From Rhodanobacter sp. DHG33 (lineage in GTDB: Bacteria; Pseudomonadota; Gammaproteobacteria; Xanthomonadales; Rhodanobacteraceae): DNA of 64,000 bases. The stretch covers positions 372,001 to 436,000 of the forward strand of contig NZ_JACYXM010000002.1 of the NCBI RefSeq assembly GCF_014843005.1, written 5' to 3'. The number at the start of each line of letters is the position of its first letter. Position 1 is the stretch's first letter. Positions 8,698 through 19,819 of the stretch are shown piece after piece. Under the pieces are notes generated by a model that had not been told where the DNA came from, did no database searches, and worked only from the letters and a program-made list of their open reading frames with translations. The translations under genes and the position numbers were made by a program.

Positions 8698-11469
8698 ATG
8701 TCGGACATCACAATCAAACAACTCGCCCAGCTGGTGGGCAAGCCGGTCGACAAGCTGCTCAGCCAGCTTGCCGAGGCAGGCATGAACTTCTCCGATCCGG
8801 AGCAGGTGGTCAGCAGCACCGAAAAGGTGAAGCTGCTGGGTTTCCTGCGCCGCGCCCACGGCAAGAGCGAACTGGATGCGGAGACGGTCGACACCGCACC
8901 GCGCCAGGTCACGCTCAAGCGCCGCACGGTCGGTGAGCTGAAGGTCTCCACGCCGGGCGGCCGCGGTACCGCGCCCACGGCCAAGACCGTGTCCGTCGAA
9001 GTGCGCGCCAAGCGCACCTACGTCAAGCGCAGCGTGATCGCCGAGGAAGCCAGCGTCGAGCCCGAGCGCGAGGAGGCCGTGCGCAAGCTGGCCGAGTCCC
9101 GCGAACAGCGCGCGCAGGAAGAACAGGGCCGTCGCGAGGCCGAGCAGCGCAAGCAGGAAGCGCACGAGCGTGCGTTGGAAGAGCAGCGCCGCGAACAGGA
9201 GGAGGCCGAGGAACGCCGCCGTCAGGCCGAGGCGGAAGCCGAGGCTGTCGCCGAGGACGTGCCCGAAGTCGCTGCCGAACCGGCGTCCGAACCGGCCGAA
9301 CCCGTGGCTGCCAGCGAGGCCACCGAAGATGCGCAGCCGGCGGTGCAGCGCCTCGACACGCGCGGCCTGGGCATGATCGTTCCGCAGGTGCATGAGCCGC
9401 GCAAGCGCGAAAAGCTGGTCAAGCCGACTCCGGCGCCGGCCCCCGCGCCCGCCCCTGCGCGCGCCGCGGCGCCCGCGGCGTCGGGCGATGCACGCAACAA
9501 CAAGACCCGCCACGGCGTCCGCGAGCGCGACGACGTGCCCGGCGGCAAGCGTTTCGCCGCGGGCGAGATGCACCTGAGCGACGCCGATCGCGCCCGCCGC
9601 TCCAGCGGCAAGCGCGGCAAGCCGACCAAGGGTGCCGTGCGCGAGGCCGTGCGCGGTGGCGCGCCGGCAGCCGGTGCGCACGGCTTCACCCGTCCCACCG
9701 CCGCCGTCGTGCGCGAGGTGGTGGTGGGCGACGCCAACGTGGTCGCCGAGCTGGCGCAGAAGATGGCGGTCAAGGGTTCCGAGGTGGTCAAGGCCCTGTT
9801 CAAGATGGGCGTCATGGCCACGATCAACCAGACCATCGACCGCGATACCGCGACGCTGGTGGTGGAGGAACTCGGCCACAAGGTGATCGAGTCCAACGCC
9901 AACAATGCCGAAGCCGCACTGGCCGCGCATACGCAAAGCGTGGAGCTGGATGGCGAGAAGCAGCCGCGTCCGCCGGTGGTCACCATCATGGGCCACGTCG
10001 ACCACGGCAAGACCTCGCTGCTGGACTACATCCGCCGCACCAAGGTCGCCTCGGGCGAGGCCGGCGGCATCACCCAGCACATCGGTGCGTACCATGTGGA
10101 AACGCCGAAGGGCGTGATCACCTTCCTCGACACCCCCGGCCACGCCGCGTTTACCGCGATGCGTGCCCGCGGCGCCCAGTCCACCGACATCGTGGTGCTG
10201 GTGGTGGCTGCCGACGACGGCGTGATGCCGCAGACGGCCGAGGCCGTGAAGCACGCGCAGGCGGCCAAGGTGCCGCTGATCGTGGCGCTCAACAAGATGG
10301 ACAAGGCCGACGCCAACCCGGACCACGTCAAGCAGGGTCTCGGCAATCTGGAAGTGATCCCGGAAGAGTGGGGCGGCGAGACGCCGTTCGTGCCGGTGTC
10401 GGCCAAGACCGGCATGGGCATCGACCAGCTGCTCGACGCGATCTCGGTGCAGGCCGAGGTGATGGAGCTCACTGCAGTGGTCGACGGCGCCGCTTCGGGC
10501 GTGGTGATCGAATCCAGCCTGGACAAGGGCCGCGGCCCGGTGGCCACGGTACTGGTGCAGCAGGGCACGCTGAAGCGCGGCGATTTCGTGGTCTGCGGCA
10601 TCGAGTACGGCCGCATGCGCGCGCTGATCGACGAGACCGGCAAGACCGTGCAGGAAGCCGGTCCCTCGATCCCCGTGCAGGTGCTGGGCCTCTCCGGCGT
10701 GCCGGAAGCGGGCGACGACTTCGTGGTGGTGGCCGACGAGAAGCTGGCCAAGCAGGTGGCTGCCGAGCGCCAGCTCAAGCGCCGCGAGACGCGCATGGTC
10801 AGCAAGGCCAACCGCCTCGAGGACATCATGGCGCTGATGGGCCAGGGTGCCGGCCAGCAGACGCTCAACATCCTGGTCAAGGCCGACGTGCAGGGCTCGG
10901 TCGAAGCGTTGCGCGAATCGCTCAGCGCCATCGGCAACGAGAACGTCAAGGTCAACGTGATCGCCGCCGGCGTCGGCGGCATCACCGAGTCCGATGCGAC
11001 CCTGGCGGCGGCATCCAAGGCGCTGGTGATCGGCTTCAACGTGCGTGCCGACGCTTCGGCGCGCAAGGTGATCGACACTGCGGGCCTGGACGTGCGTTAT
11101 TTCTCGATCATCTACGACGTGATCGACCAGGTGAAGCAGGCGGCTTCCGGCCTGCTGGGCGTGGAAGTGCGCGAAGAGATCATCGGCATCGCCCAGGTGC
11201 GCGACGTGTTCCGCAGCTCCAAGTTCGGCGCGGTCGCGGGCTGCATGGTGGTCGAAGGCGTGGTCAAGCGGAACAAGCCGATCCGCGTGCTGCGCGACAA
11301 CACCGTGGTGTTCGAGGGCGAGCTGGAATCGCTGCGTCGCTTCAAGGACCTCGTCGACGAAGTGCGCAACGGCATGGAATGCGGTATCGCCGTGAAGCAG
11401 TACAACGACGTCAAGGTCGGCGACCAGATCGAGTGCTTCGAGCGTATCGAGGTGGCTCGCACGCTTTGA
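8698..11469 (+). CDS. infB: translation initiation factor IF-2
   Basis: 923-residue IF-2, the GTPase that delivers fMet-tRNA to the 30S subunit and drives subunit joining. The N-terminal IF2-N domain ([20 protein letters not shown]) is followed by a long charged Glu/Arg/Ala region (about 130-300) with a Pro-Ala stretch near 245. A second IF2-N domain comes next (near residues 340-400), then the G domain with G1 at 432 (GHVDHGKT), DTPGH and NKMDKAD, and the C1/C2 fMet-tRNA-binding domains. The ATG chosen begins the conserved IF2-N domain; upstream in-frame codons are not family-like. Length is near that of E. coli IF2-alpha. Confidence 0.97.
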   Translation: MSDITIKQLAQLVGKPVDKLLSQLAEAGMNFSDPEQVVSSTEKVKLLGFLRRAHGKSELDAETVDTAPRQVTLKRRTVGELKVSTPGGRGTAPTAKTVSVEVRAKRTYVKRSVIAEEASVEPEREEAVRKLAESREQRAQEEQGRREAEQRKQEAHERALEEQRREQEEAEERRRQAEAEAEAVAEDVPEVAAEPASEPAEPVAASEATEDAQPAVQRLDTRGLGMIVPQVHEPRKREKLVKPTPAPAPAPAPARAAAPAASGDARNNKTRHGVRERDDVPGGKRFAAGEMHLSDADRARRSSGKRGKPTKGAVREAVRGGAPAAGAHGFTRPTAAVVREVVVGDANVVAELAQKMAVKGSEVVKALFKMGVMATINQTIDRDTATLVVEELGHKVIESNANNAEAALAAHTQSVELDGEKQPRPPVVTIMGHVDHGKTSLLDYIRRTKVASGEAGGITQHIGAYHVETPKGVITFLDTPGHAAFTAMRARGAQSTDIVVLVVAADDGVMPQTAEAVKHAQAAKVPLIVALNKMDKADANPDHVKQGLGNLEVIPEEWGGETPFVPVSAKTGMGIDQLLDAISVQAEVMELTAVVDGAASGVVIESSLDKGRGPVATVLVQQGTLKRGDFVVCGIEYGRMRALIDETGKTVQEAGPSIPVQVLGLSGVPEAGDDFVVVADEKLAKQVAAERQLKRRETRMVSKANRLEDIMALMGQGAGQQTLNILVKADVQGSVEALRESLSAIGNENVKVNVIAAGVGGITESDATLAAASKALVIGFNVRADASARKVIDTAGLDVRYFSIIYDVIDQVKQAASGLLGVEVREEIIGIAQVRDVFRSSKFGAVAGCMVVEGVVKRNKPIRVLRDNTVVFEGELESLRRFKDLVDEVRNGMECGIAVKQYNDVKVGDQIECFERIEVARTL

Positions 11470-11580
11470 CGCGGCCAGCGTCAAAGCACGCGAGCCACGC
11501 GGCCACGGATGGCCGCACGCGAAGCTGCAGCGTAAGCTGCAGCTTCGGCGGAGGTGTGACGGGCGTATGTCCGTCGCACC
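11463..11580 (+). repeat. array of four hairpins between infB and rbfA
   Basis: The 200-base gap holds four successive inverted repeats: GCTTTGACGC/GCGTCAAAGC (11463-11487, overlapping the infB stop codon), GCGGCCA/TGGCCGC (11499-11516), GAAGCTGCAGC/GCTGCAGCTTC (11521-11546, 11 bp, GTAA loop) and an imperfect 9-bp GTGTGACGG/CCGTCGCAC (about 11555-11579). The second is identical in stem to the second hairpin of the repeats before pnp. The rest (11590-11660) is T-rich and may carry a promoter for rbfA, which lacks a clear ribosome site. Confidence 0.65.
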
Positions 11581-11669
11581 GAGCCAATCAAACTGCAGGA
11601 TTGCACTTTGGTTGGCATAAGTAATGCGATTTTGCTCTTCGTTTTTTCTATTCGAGTCCTGATTCCTTC

Positions 11670-12041
11670 ATGCCCTCCCGCGACTTCAAACGTACCGACC
11701 GCGTAGGCGCCGAACTGCGCCGCGAACTGGGCATGCTGGTGCATGCCGCAGTGCGCGACCATGGCCTGCCGTCGTGCAGCGTCTCGGACGTGGAAGTGAC
11801 CCGCGATCTCGATTTCGCCGCGGTGTGGGTGACCGCGTTGCTGCCCGAGCAATCGGCCGCGGCGGTGAAAGCGCTGAACACGCTGGCGGGCGAGTTCCGC
11901 CGCTCGCTGTCGCGCAGCATGCGCCTGCGGCGCGTGCCGGAGCTGCGCTTCAAGTACGACGACTCGGTGGACAAGGGCGAGCGCATCGACGCGCTGTTGC
12001 GCGATGCGGGCGATGCTACGCCGTCCGACGACGAGGCGTAA
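11670..12041 (+). CDS. rbfA: 30S ribosome-binding factor RbfA
   Basis: 123-residue RbfA, a KH-fold cold-shock factor that assists maturation of the 16S rRNA 5' end. It starts MPSRDFKRTDRVGAELRRELG and contains the family pattern SDVEVTRDLDFAAVWVT followed by LRLRRVPELRFKYDDS. Length is normal. It is followed after 11 bases by truB. Unusually, it is separated from infB by 200 bases full of hairpins, and the sequence before its ATG (GAGTCCTGATTCCTTC) has only a weak ribosome site. Confidence 0.95.
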   Translation: MPSRDFKRTDRVGAELRRELGMLVHAAVRDHGLPSCSVSDVEVTRDLDFAAVWVTALLPEQSAAAVKALNTLAGEFRRSLSRSMRLRRVPELRFKYDDSVDKGERIDALLRDAGDATPSDDEA

Positions 12042-12052
12042 CCCCCGGTTCC

Positions 12053-12982
12053 ATGCACCGCAACCGCAAGCTCCCACGCATCGCCTGGCGCGACCTGCAC
12101 GGCATCGTGCTGCTCGACAAGCCGGAAGGCATCAGCTCGAGCCAGGTCCTGCAATCGGTACGCCGCCTGTTCCGCGCCGCGAAGGGCGGCCACACCGGCG
12201 CGCTCGATCCCATGGCCACCGGCCTGCTGCCGCTGTGCTTCGGCGAGGCCACCAAACTGGCCGGCAACCTGCTGGGCGCACGCAAGGCTTACCGGGCCGA
12301 ATGCCGGCTGGGCGTCACCACGGCCACCGCCGATCGCGAGGGCGAAACGCTGCTCGAACGGCCGGTCCCCACGCTGGACGATGCCGCCATCGAGGCGGCG
12401 CTGGCGCCGCTGCGGGGTCGCATCGTGCAAGTGCCGCCGGCGTATTCGGCGCTGAAGCAGGGCGGTGAGCGGCTGTACCTCAAGGCGCGCCGCGGCGAAA
12501 GCGTGCAGGCGCCGCCGCGCGAGGTCGACGTCCATCGGCTGGAATTGCTATCCCGTACCGCCGACACCCTGGTGTTCGAAGTGGAATGCGGCTCGGGCAC
12601 CTATGTACGCTCGCTGGCGGTGGACCTGGGCGAGGCGCTGGGTTGCGGCGCCCACCTCACCGCCTTGCGCAGGCTGTGGGTGGAGCCGTTCAGGACACCG
12701 CGCATGGTCACGCTGGCCGAGCTGGAGCAGGCTGCGGTGCAGGGCGACGAGGCCCTGCTGGCGTGGCTGTTGCCGGTAACGGCGGGGCTGGACGACTGGC
12801 CGAAACTCCAGCTGGACGAGGCGCAGAGCCAGGCCATCGCCCGCGGCCAGCCCATCGTGGTGGAGGGCGGCAGGGGGCCGCACGCGGCCTTGGCCAGCGA
12901 CGGCGCCCTGTTGGCGCTGCTGGAACTGGATGCGGACGGGCGCAGCCGCATCCTGCGCGGCTTCAACCTGCCGCCGCCGTGA
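12053..12982 (+). CDS. truB: tRNA pseudouridine(55) synthase TruB
   Basis: 309-residue TruB, which makes pseudouridine 55 in the T-loop of tRNAs. The segment HGIVLLDKPEGISSSQVLQ opens the catalytic domain. The catalytic Asp52 lies in TGALDPMATG, and the C-terminal PUA-like domain follows from about residue 250. The ATG at 12053 is 11 bases after the rbfA stop and gives the usual length. Confidence 0.96.
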   Translation: MHRNRKLPRIAWRDLHGIVLLDKPEGISSSQVLQSVRRLFRAAKGGHTGALDPMATGLLPLCFGEATKLAGNLLGARKAYRAECRLGVTTATADREGETLLERPVPTLDDAAIEAALAPLRGRIVQVPPAYSALKQGGERLYLKARRGESVQAPPREVDVHRLELLSRTADTLVFEVECGSGTYVRSLAVDLGEALGCGAHLTALRRLWVEPFRTPRMVTLAELEQAAVQGDEALLAWLLPVTAGLDDWPKLQLDEAQSQAIARGQPIVVEGGRGPHAALASDGALLALLELDADGRSRILRGFNLPPP

Positions 12983-13008
12983 ATTCGTCCGTTTTGCCCC
13001 GTCGCCCT

Positions 13009-13037
13009 TGTTGCCAAGCCCGCGCAGCCGTTAGAAT
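13009..13037 (+). promoter_or_regulatory. candidate rpsO promoter
   Basis: TTGTTG (13009-13014) and TAGAAT (13032-13037) with a 17-base spacer, in the 164-base gap after truB. It would make an rpsO leader of about 100 bases that includes the large hairpin. Confidence 0.55.
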
Positions 13038-13069
13038 AAACAGGTTATTCCGACACTTTCATCCATAGT

Positions 13070-13116
13070 CGAAGCTTGCGTTTGTGTCATCGCCGATGAC
13101 GCAAACGCAAGCTTCG
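13070..13116 (+). promoter_or_regulatory. 22-bp hairpin in the rpsO leader
   Basis: Bases 13070-13091 pair with 13095-13116 over 22 consecutive positions, with a single T.G wobble (13085/13101) and a 3-base loop GCC. The structure ends about 12 bases before the AAGGAAAC ribosome site of rpsO. S15 represses its own mRNA through leader structures in several phyla, and the structures differ between groups. This one does not look like the E. coli pseudoknot. It could also be an RNase III site or a terminator (it is followed by CATCGTCTTTT). Confidence 0.7.
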
Positions 13117-13146
13117 CATCGTCTTTTCAAGGAAACAGGTATCACC

Positions 13147-13416
13147 ATGTCGCTCAACGCAGAACAGACCGGCAAGATCATCGCTGACTTCGGCCGCGTG
13201 CCGAACGACACCGGCTCCACCGAAGTGCAGGTGGCGCTGCTGTCCGCCCGCATCGACCATCTCACGGACCACTTCAAGTCGCACAAGCAGGATCACCATT
13301 CCCGCCGCGGCCTGCTGAAGCTGGTGAACCGCCGCAAGAGCCTGCTCGCCTACCTGAAGGACCGCGACCTGGGCCGTTACCAGAGCCTGATCGAGCGCCT
13401 CGGCCTCCGTCGCTGA
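13147..13416 (+). CDS. rpsO: 30S ribosomal protein S15
   Basis: 89-residue S15, a primary 16S rRNA binder in the 30S platform. Normal length. The segments [22 protein letters not shown] and the following [19 protein letters not shown] are the conserved rRNA-binding core. The ATG at 13147 follows AAGGAAACAGGTATCACC; an in-frame extension upstream would run through the leader hairpin and is rejected. It is followed by pnp as in most proteobacteria, here with two repeat elements between. Confidence 0.98.
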   Translation: MSLNAEQTGKIIADFGRVPNDTGSTEVQVALLSARIDHLTDHFKSHKQDHHSRRGLLKLVNRRKSLLAYLKDRDLGRYQSLIERLGLRR

Positions 13417-13426
13417 GTTGGTTTCT

Positions 13427-13474
13427 GCGTTCGTCCGCGAACGCGAAGATCGAGAAGCGGCCAATCCTGGCCGC
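13427..13474 (+). repeat. two-hairpin intergenic repeat, copy A
   Basis: Hairpin 1: GCGTTCG/CGAACGC (13427-13433 with 13438-13444, loop TCCG). Linker GAAGATCGAGAA. Hairpin 2: GCGGCCA/TGGCCGC (13457-13463 with 13468-13474, loop ATCC). The same architecture recurs 15 bases downstream and again between cysJ and cysI. Confidence 0.8.
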
Positions 13475-13488
13475 GCTGTTTGGTTGAA

Positions 13489-13536
13489 GCGTCCGTGCGC
13501 GGACGCGAAGATCAAGAAGTGGCCAGCCCTGGCCGC
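13489..13536 (+). repeat. two-hairpin intergenic repeat, copy B
   Basis: Hairpin 1: GCGTCCG/CGGACGC (13489-13495 with 13500-13506). Linker GAAGATCAAGAA. Hairpin 2: GTGGCCA/TGGCCGC (13519-13525 with 13530-13536). Stem 1 differs from copy A at paired positions (T to C on one arm, A to G on the other), so pairing is kept. That is compensatory change. Confidence 0.8.
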
Positions 13537-13559
13537 ACTCTCCAAATCAGGAAATCATC

Positions 13560-15656
<2,097 letters not shown>

Positions 15657-15682
15657 TCGCCCGAACCGTTTTGCGCGAAAGC

Positions 15683-15723
15683 CAAACGAACGAGGCCCGG
15701 CCATGCCGGGCCTCGTTCGTTTG
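15683..15723 (+). terminator. 18-bp hairpin terminator after pnp
   Basis: Perfect stem 15683-15700 with 15706-15723, loop CCATG. The arm opens CAAACGAACG and the closing arm ends CGTTCGTTTG, so there is a short U-tract inside the stem base. It closes the rimP-to-pnp operon. Confidence 0.8.
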
Positions 15724-15849
15724 CGAGGTAGTGCGGCCATGGACGGTTGCCCGTACGACCCTCGCAATCGGTGACGGCGGCAAGGCTCTCGAGCGTTTTG
15801 CGTCACATGCTTTTGCTAGGATGCAAGCACAGGCCGACGAGGGTGCGTG

Positions 15850-16923
15850 ATGAGCGGACAGGCAGGCGATTTCATCAAGGACTGGCAGGTGCTGGCCCAG
15901 CAATCCTGGGATGCCTGGTTGCGCCAGTTGCAGCCGTCCCCGGTCGTCGCGCCATCGCCGCCCGGCAACGAGGCCTTCGAGCGCACGATGGCCGGCCTCA
16001 AGGGTTGCTTCGACTGGATGCAGGGCGTGGCTGCGGCCGGCGCCAGCCAGCCCAATGCGGACTGGCAGACCCTGCTGCGCGCCTGGGCGGGTTCCGGCAA
16101 CCAGCCGTTCACCCAGGCCTTCAACGGCATCGACAACGCCGCCGCGCAGGGCTTCGTGCAGCAGTGGCAGGCGTGGCTGCAGTCGATGCAGGGCGGTGGC
16201 TTCCCCATGCCGCTCACGGCTGGCGGTCCGGTGCCGGGTTTCGGACTGCACCGCGAGCAGATGCTGCAGCAGCAGGAACTGGCGGCGGCGATGCAGGCTG
16301 CGCTGGAAGCGAACGCGCGCTATCAGGAGCTGATCCAGCGCGCGAACACGCAGGGTCTGGAGCGACTGCAGGCGACGCTCGCCAAGCGCGATGCATCCAG
16401 CGCGCCGATCGAATCGCTCAAGGCGCTGTACGACCTGTGGGTGGATGCGGCCGAGGACGCCTATGCCGAGATCGCCTTGTCCGATGAATTCCGCGCGGCC
16501 TATGGCGAGATGGTCAATGCCCAGATGCGCGTGCGCCAGATGCAGCAAAAACAGACCAGCCAGCTATGCCGCGAACTGGGCGTTCCCACGCGCGAGGAGG
16601 TCTCGTCGCTGGGCGAGCGGCTGCAGCAGCTGCGCCGCGACCTGCGCAAGCAGGGCGATGGCGAGGCGGCCGACGAAATCCTTGCGCTGCGCCGTGAAGT
16701 GACGGCACTGCGTCGCGAATTGGCCGAACTGGCTGGCCGCCCGGCGCACGCGCAAGCGGCTGCGGGCAAGTCCGCGCGTCGCGAAGAGGCAGCGCCCAAG
16801 CCCGTGCGTGCGAAGGCTGCCCCGGCCAAGACCGCTGCCAAGCGCGCCAGTGTCGCCGCGACGAAAAAGGCGCCTGCTCGTGCCAAGGCCACCGCTTCCA
16901 CCAGCCGTTCGCGCAAACGCTGA
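15850..16923 (+). CDS. phaE: class III PHA synthase subunit PhaE with a histone-like tail
   Basis: 357-residue PhaE, the non-catalytic partner of PhaC in class III polyhydroxyalkanoate synthases. It acts at the surface of PHA granules. Residues 1-240 are the helical PhaE domain (FIKDWQVLAQQSWDAWL; LKALYDLWVDAAEDAYAEI). A coiled coil with regular Leu/Arg spacing runs to about 295. The last 62 residues (296-357) are Ala/Lys/Arg/Pro-rich with about 18 basic and 2 acidic residues, like the DNA-binding tails of PhaF, AlgP and histone H1. The ATG at 15850 is preferred over the overlapping GTG at 15847 because of its spacing to GAGGG. phaC follows after 14 bases. No phaA, phaB or phasin gene is nearby. 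Confidence 0.88.
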   Translation: MSGQAGDFIKDWQVLAQQSWDAWLRQLQPSPVVAPSPPGNEAFERTMAGLKGCFDWMQGVAAAGASQPNADWQTLLRAWAGSGNQPFTQAFNGIDNAAAQGFVQQWQAWLQSMQGGGFPMPLTAGGPVPGFGLHREQMLQQQELAAAMQAALEANARYQELIQRANTQGLERLQATLAKRDASSAPIESLKALYDLWVDAAEDAYAEIALSDEFRAAYGEMVNAQMRVRQMQQKQTSQLCRELGVPTREEVSSLGERLQQLRRDLRKQGDGEAADEILALRREVTALRRELAELAGRPAHAQAAAGKSARREEAAPKPVRAKAAPAKTAAKRASVAATKKAPARAKATASTSRSRKR

Positions 16924-16937
16924 CAGAGAGAGCCTCC

Positions 16938-18005
16938 ATGGATACCCCGCTCCATCTCGACCCCGCGCGGCTGATGCAGGAAATCGGCACGTTCCAGCGC
17001 AAGCTCAGCGCCGGCATGGGCCATCTGCGCGGCATGAGCGAACCCGCCTACGCCAACACGCCGCGCGAGCTGGTGTATGCCGAGGACAAGCTCAAGCTGT
17101 GGCACATGAAAGGCGACCGCGCTCCCAGCACGCGCACCCCCACGCTGATCGTCTATGCCCTGGTCAACACGGTATGGATGACCGACCTGCAGGCCGACCG
17201 CTCGCTGGTGCGCAACCTGCTCGCGCAGGGCGAGGACGTCTACCTGATCGACTGGGGCTATCCCGACGGCGCCGACCGCTGGCTGACGCTGGACGATTAC
17301 CTCAACGGCTACCTCGACCGCTGCGTGGATGCATTGCGCAAGCGCCATGGCCTCGACGCCGTCAACCTGCTCGGCATCTGCCAGGGCGGGGCGTTCTCGC
17401 TGTGCTACAGCGCGATGCACCCGGAGAAGGTGAAGAACCTCGTCACCATGGTGACGCCGGTGGATTTCCAGACGCCGGACAACATGCTCTCGCACTGGTG
17501 CCGCGCGATGGACGCAGACCTGTTCGTCGACACGCTGGGCAACGTGCCGGCGATGCTGATGAACTGGGTCTACCTCACGCTGAAGCCGGTGCGTCTGAAC
17601 CAGCAGAAATACGTGGGCCTGGTGGACATCCTCGACAAGCCTGCGGAGCTGGAGAACTTCCTGCGCATGGAGCGCTGGATCTTCGACTCGCCCGACCAGG
17701 CCGGCGAAGCCTTCCGCCAGTTCATCAAGGATTTCTACCAGGGCAACAAGCTGGTGAAGGGCGGCCTGGTCATCGGCGACCGCGAGGTGGACCTCGGCAT
17801 GGTCAGCCATCCGGTGCTGAACATCTACGCCGAGCAGGATCACCTGGTGCCGCCCGACGCCTCGCGTGCGTTGAAGCACCGCGTGGGCACCAACGACTAC
17901 ACCGAGCTGGCGTTCAAAGGTGGCCACATCGGCATCTACGTTTCCGGCCGTGCGCAACGCGAAGTGCCGCCGGCGATCCACCAGTGGCTGCGCGCACGCG
18001 ACTGA
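16938..18005 (+). CDS. phaC: class III poly(R)-hydroxyalkanoic acid synthase subunit PhaC
   Basis: 355-residue catalytic subunit that polymerises (R)-3-hydroxyacyl-CoA into PHA. Its alpha/beta-hydrolase fold has the lipase-box-like GICQGG holding the nucleophile Cys148, Asp301 (AEQDHLVPP) and His330 (FKGGHIG). These positions and the length agree with the class III enzyme of Allochromatium (C149, D302, H331). It lies 14 bases after phaE, so the two make one transcription unit and presumably one complex. Confidence 0.94.
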   Translation: MDTPLHLDPARLMQEIGTFQRKLSAGMGHLRGMSEPAYANTPRELVYAEDKLKLWHMKGDRAPSTRTPTLIVYALVNTVWMTDLQADRSLVRNLLAQGEDVYLIDWGYPDGADRWLTLDDYLNGYLDRCVDALRKRHGLDAVNLLGICQGGAFSLCYSAMHPEKVKNLVTMVTPVDFQTPDNMLSHWCRAMDADLFVDTLGNVPAMLMNWVYLTLKPVRLNQQKYVGLVDILDKPAELENFLRMERWIFDSPDQAGEAFRQFIKDFYQGNKLVKGGLVIGDREVDLGMVSHPVLNIYAEQDHLVPPDASRALKHRVGTNDYTELAFKGGHIGIYVSGRAQREVPPAIHQWLRARD

Positions 18006-18022
18006 ACCTGACAGGAGCCACC

Positions 18023-18208
18023 ATGGAAAAACGTCTCTATCGTTCCCGCCAGAACCGCACGCTGGCCGGCGTCTGCGGCGGCATCGCCGAATACCTCGGC
18101 TGGGATCCCACCATGGTGCGGGTGGCGTGGATCATCCTCACCCTGCTGGGCGGATCGGGCATCCTGATCTATCTGATCTTCTGGCTGGTGATGCCGGAAG
18201 CACCCTGA
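18023..18208 (+). CDS. PspC-domain small membrane protein
   Basis: 61-residue protein that is almost only a PspC domain. The N-terminal part [30 protein letters not shown] is the usual PspC signature. One transmembrane helix follows ([22 protein letters not shown]). An AGGAG ribosome site stands 6 bases before the ATG. It lies 17 bases after phaC and 29 before mtnA. PspC proteins belong to the envelope-stress (phage-shock) response; no pspA, pspB or other psp gene is near, and its role here is unknown. Confidence 0.88.
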   Translation: MEKRLYRSRQNRTLAGVCGGIAEYLGWDPTMVRVAWIILTLLGGSGILIYLIFWLVMPEAP

Positions 18209-18237
18209 ATCTCCCGTTCCAATACACGAAGTTCTCC

Positions 18238-19251
18238 ATGGATTACGACCGTTACGACCGCGTCCGCGCCGTGCAATGGCGCGGCGACCACCTCCGTTTG
18301 CTCGACCAGCGCCTGCTGCCGCAGGAGGAGCGCTGGATCGAATGCCGCGATGCCTCCGCGGTGACGCAGGCCATCAAGGATCTCGCCGTGCGCGGTGCGC
18401 CGGCCATCGGCATTGCGGCAGCGTGGGGTGTGGCGCTGGCCGCGCAACAGTGCGGCTCGCTGGACGCCGCGCTGGCGCAGTTGCGCGCGGCACGGCCCAC
18501 TGCGGTGAACCTGATGTGGGCGCTGGACCGCATGAAAGCGCGCATCGCCGCAGGTGCCGATGCGCAGACGCTCGAGCGCGAGGCTCAGGCCATCCAGGAC
18601 GAAGACCTGGCCGCCAACCGCCACATGGGCAGCCTCGGCGCGGCGCTGATCGCGCCGGGTTCGGGCGTGCTCACCCATTGCAACACCGGTTCGCTGGCCA
18701 CCGCAGGCTTCGGCACGGCCTTGGGCGTGATCCGTGCGGGCGTGGCGCAAGGACGCATCGCCCGGGTGTTCGCGGGCGAGACGCGGCCCTGGCAGCAGGG
18801 CGCGCGGCTGACCATGTACGAATTGGTGCGCGACGGCATTCCCGCGCAGCTGATCGCGGATTCGGCCGCTTCGCACCTGATGAAGTCGGGTGCGGTGCAA
18901 TGGGTGATCGTGGGCGCCGACCGCATCGCCGCGAACGGCGACACCGCGAACAAGATCGGTACCTACCAGCTTGCCATCGCAGCGAAGCACCACGGCGTGA
19001 AGTTCATGGTGGCCGCGCCGTCTTCCACGGTGGACATGGCCACCGCCTCGGGCGAGCACATCGAAATCGAATTGCGCGATCCGGCCGAGCTGCTCGCCGT
19101 CGGCGGAAGGCGCGTGGTGGTGGAAGGCGCCGAAGCCTGGAACCCGGTGTTCGACGTGACGCCGTCCGACCTGATCGATGCCATCGTCACCGAGCGTGGC
19201 GTGATCGAGCGACCGACCGAGGCCGCCATGCGCGCGATGTTCGGCGCATGA
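18238..19251 (+). CDS. mtnA: S-methyl-5-thioribose-1-phosphate isomerase
   Basis: 337-residue MtnA of the methionine salvage pathway, converting methylthioribose-1-phosphate to methylthioribulose-1-phosphate. Seen: substrate loop [17 protein letters not shown], catalytic Cys in [12 protein letters not shown], catalytic Asp in [11 protein letters not shown], and NKIGTYQLA. Typical length. No other salvage gene (mtnB, C, D, K, N) is in the window. Its stop overlaps the start of a GtrA-family gene by four bases. Confidence 0.94.
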   Translation: MDYDRYDRVRAVQWRGDHLRLLDQRLLPQEERWIECRDASAVTQAIKDLAVRGAPAIGIAAAWGVALAAQQCGSLDAALAQLRAARPTAVNLMWALDRMKARIAAGADAQTLEREAQAIQDEDLAANRHMGSLGAALIAPGSGVLTHCNTGSLATAGFGTALGVIRAGVAQGRIARVFAGETRPWQQGARLTMYELVRDGIPAQLIADSAASHLMKSGAVQWVIVGADRIAANGDTANKIGTYQLAIAAKHHGVKFMVAAPSSTVDMATASGEHIEIELRDPAELLAVGGRRVVVEGAEAWNPVFDVTPSDLIDAIVTERGVIERPTEAAMRAMFGA

Positions 19252-19658
19252 AGCTCAGCCGCGAACTGGTGTTGTTCACGATCGGCGGCGCCATCGGCTT
19301 CGTGGTCGATGCCGCGATTCTGCAGGCGCTGGTGTCGTTGTGCGGGGCCAACCCGTATATCGCGCAGGTCTTTGCCTTTCTCGCCGCCGCCACGGTGACG
19401 TGGTGGTGGAACCGCAGCCACACCTTCGCGTCGCGTTCCAGCGGCCGTTCCTTGCTGGGCGAATGGCTGCACTGGATGGCCCTGATGGGCTTCGGCGCCG
19501 TGGTCAATTACGCCGCTTACGCAGGCTGCCTGCTGCTGTTTCCGTCCTGGCACCGCTGGCCCGTGCTGGCCGTCGCGGTGGGTTCGGCGGTAGCCGCCGT
19601 GGTCAATTACGCCAGTGCTCGGCTGATGCTTTACAAGAAGCCCAAAGAGCGCACGTAA
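19248..19658 (+). CDS. GtrA-family membrane protein
   Basis: 136-residue protein with four predicted transmembrane helices (about residues 7-30, 36-52, 72-95 and 104-125) and the family pattern [16 protein letters not shown] with WWWNRSHTF. GtrA proteins are thought to flip bactoprenol-linked sugars or to serve cell-surface polysaccharide synthesis. Its ATG overlaps the mtnA stop (ATGA), implying translational coupling, although no functional link to methionine salvage is known to me. No glycosyltransferase partner is adjacent. Confidence 0.85.
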   Translation: MKLSRELVLFTIGGAIGFVVDAAILQALVSLCGANPYIAQVFAFLAAATVTWWWNRSHTFASRSSGRSLLGEWLHWMALMGFGAVVNYAAYAGCLLLFPSWHRWPVLAVAVGSAVAAVVNYASARLMLYKKPKERT

Positions 19659-19685
19659 GTCATTGAATTGAAAGCGCGTTTTGCT

Positions 19686-19713
19686 TTGTCGAAATGCGCG
19701 TCTGTGTTATGAT
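19686..19713 (+). promoter_or_regulatory. candidate gyrA promoter
   Basis: TTGTCG (19686-19691) and TATGAT (19708-19713), spacer 16 bases, about 105 bases before the gyrA ATG. gyrA promoters are commonly supercoiling-sensitive; that cannot be judged here. Confidence 0.5.
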
Positions 19714-19819
19714 CCCAAGATTGCGCGAGAGGCTTCGGCGCAGCACCTGACAGCACCCCGTGCGTGTTTCGTGCCGCACCCGTTTCGCGCTCCTTTCAGT
19801 CCTCCAGGGAAGCCACTCA

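Noticed and set aside
9240-9480. Ala/Pro/Glu-rich segment as a separate gene or insertion
   Set aside because: It is the normal variable N-terminal linker of IF-2 and stays in frame.
7024-11484. Very long minus-strand open frame opposite nusA and infB
   Set aside because: It is the antisense shadow of two GC-rich genes; its His/Asp/Leu-rich translation is typical of such shadows.
13427-13536. The tandem repeats as a CRISPR array
   Set aside because: Only two units, with internal hairpins and no unique spacers of constant length; no cas genes nearby.
15798-15822. TTGCGT and TAGGAT as a phaE promoter
   Set aside because: Spacer of 13 bases is too short for sigma-70.
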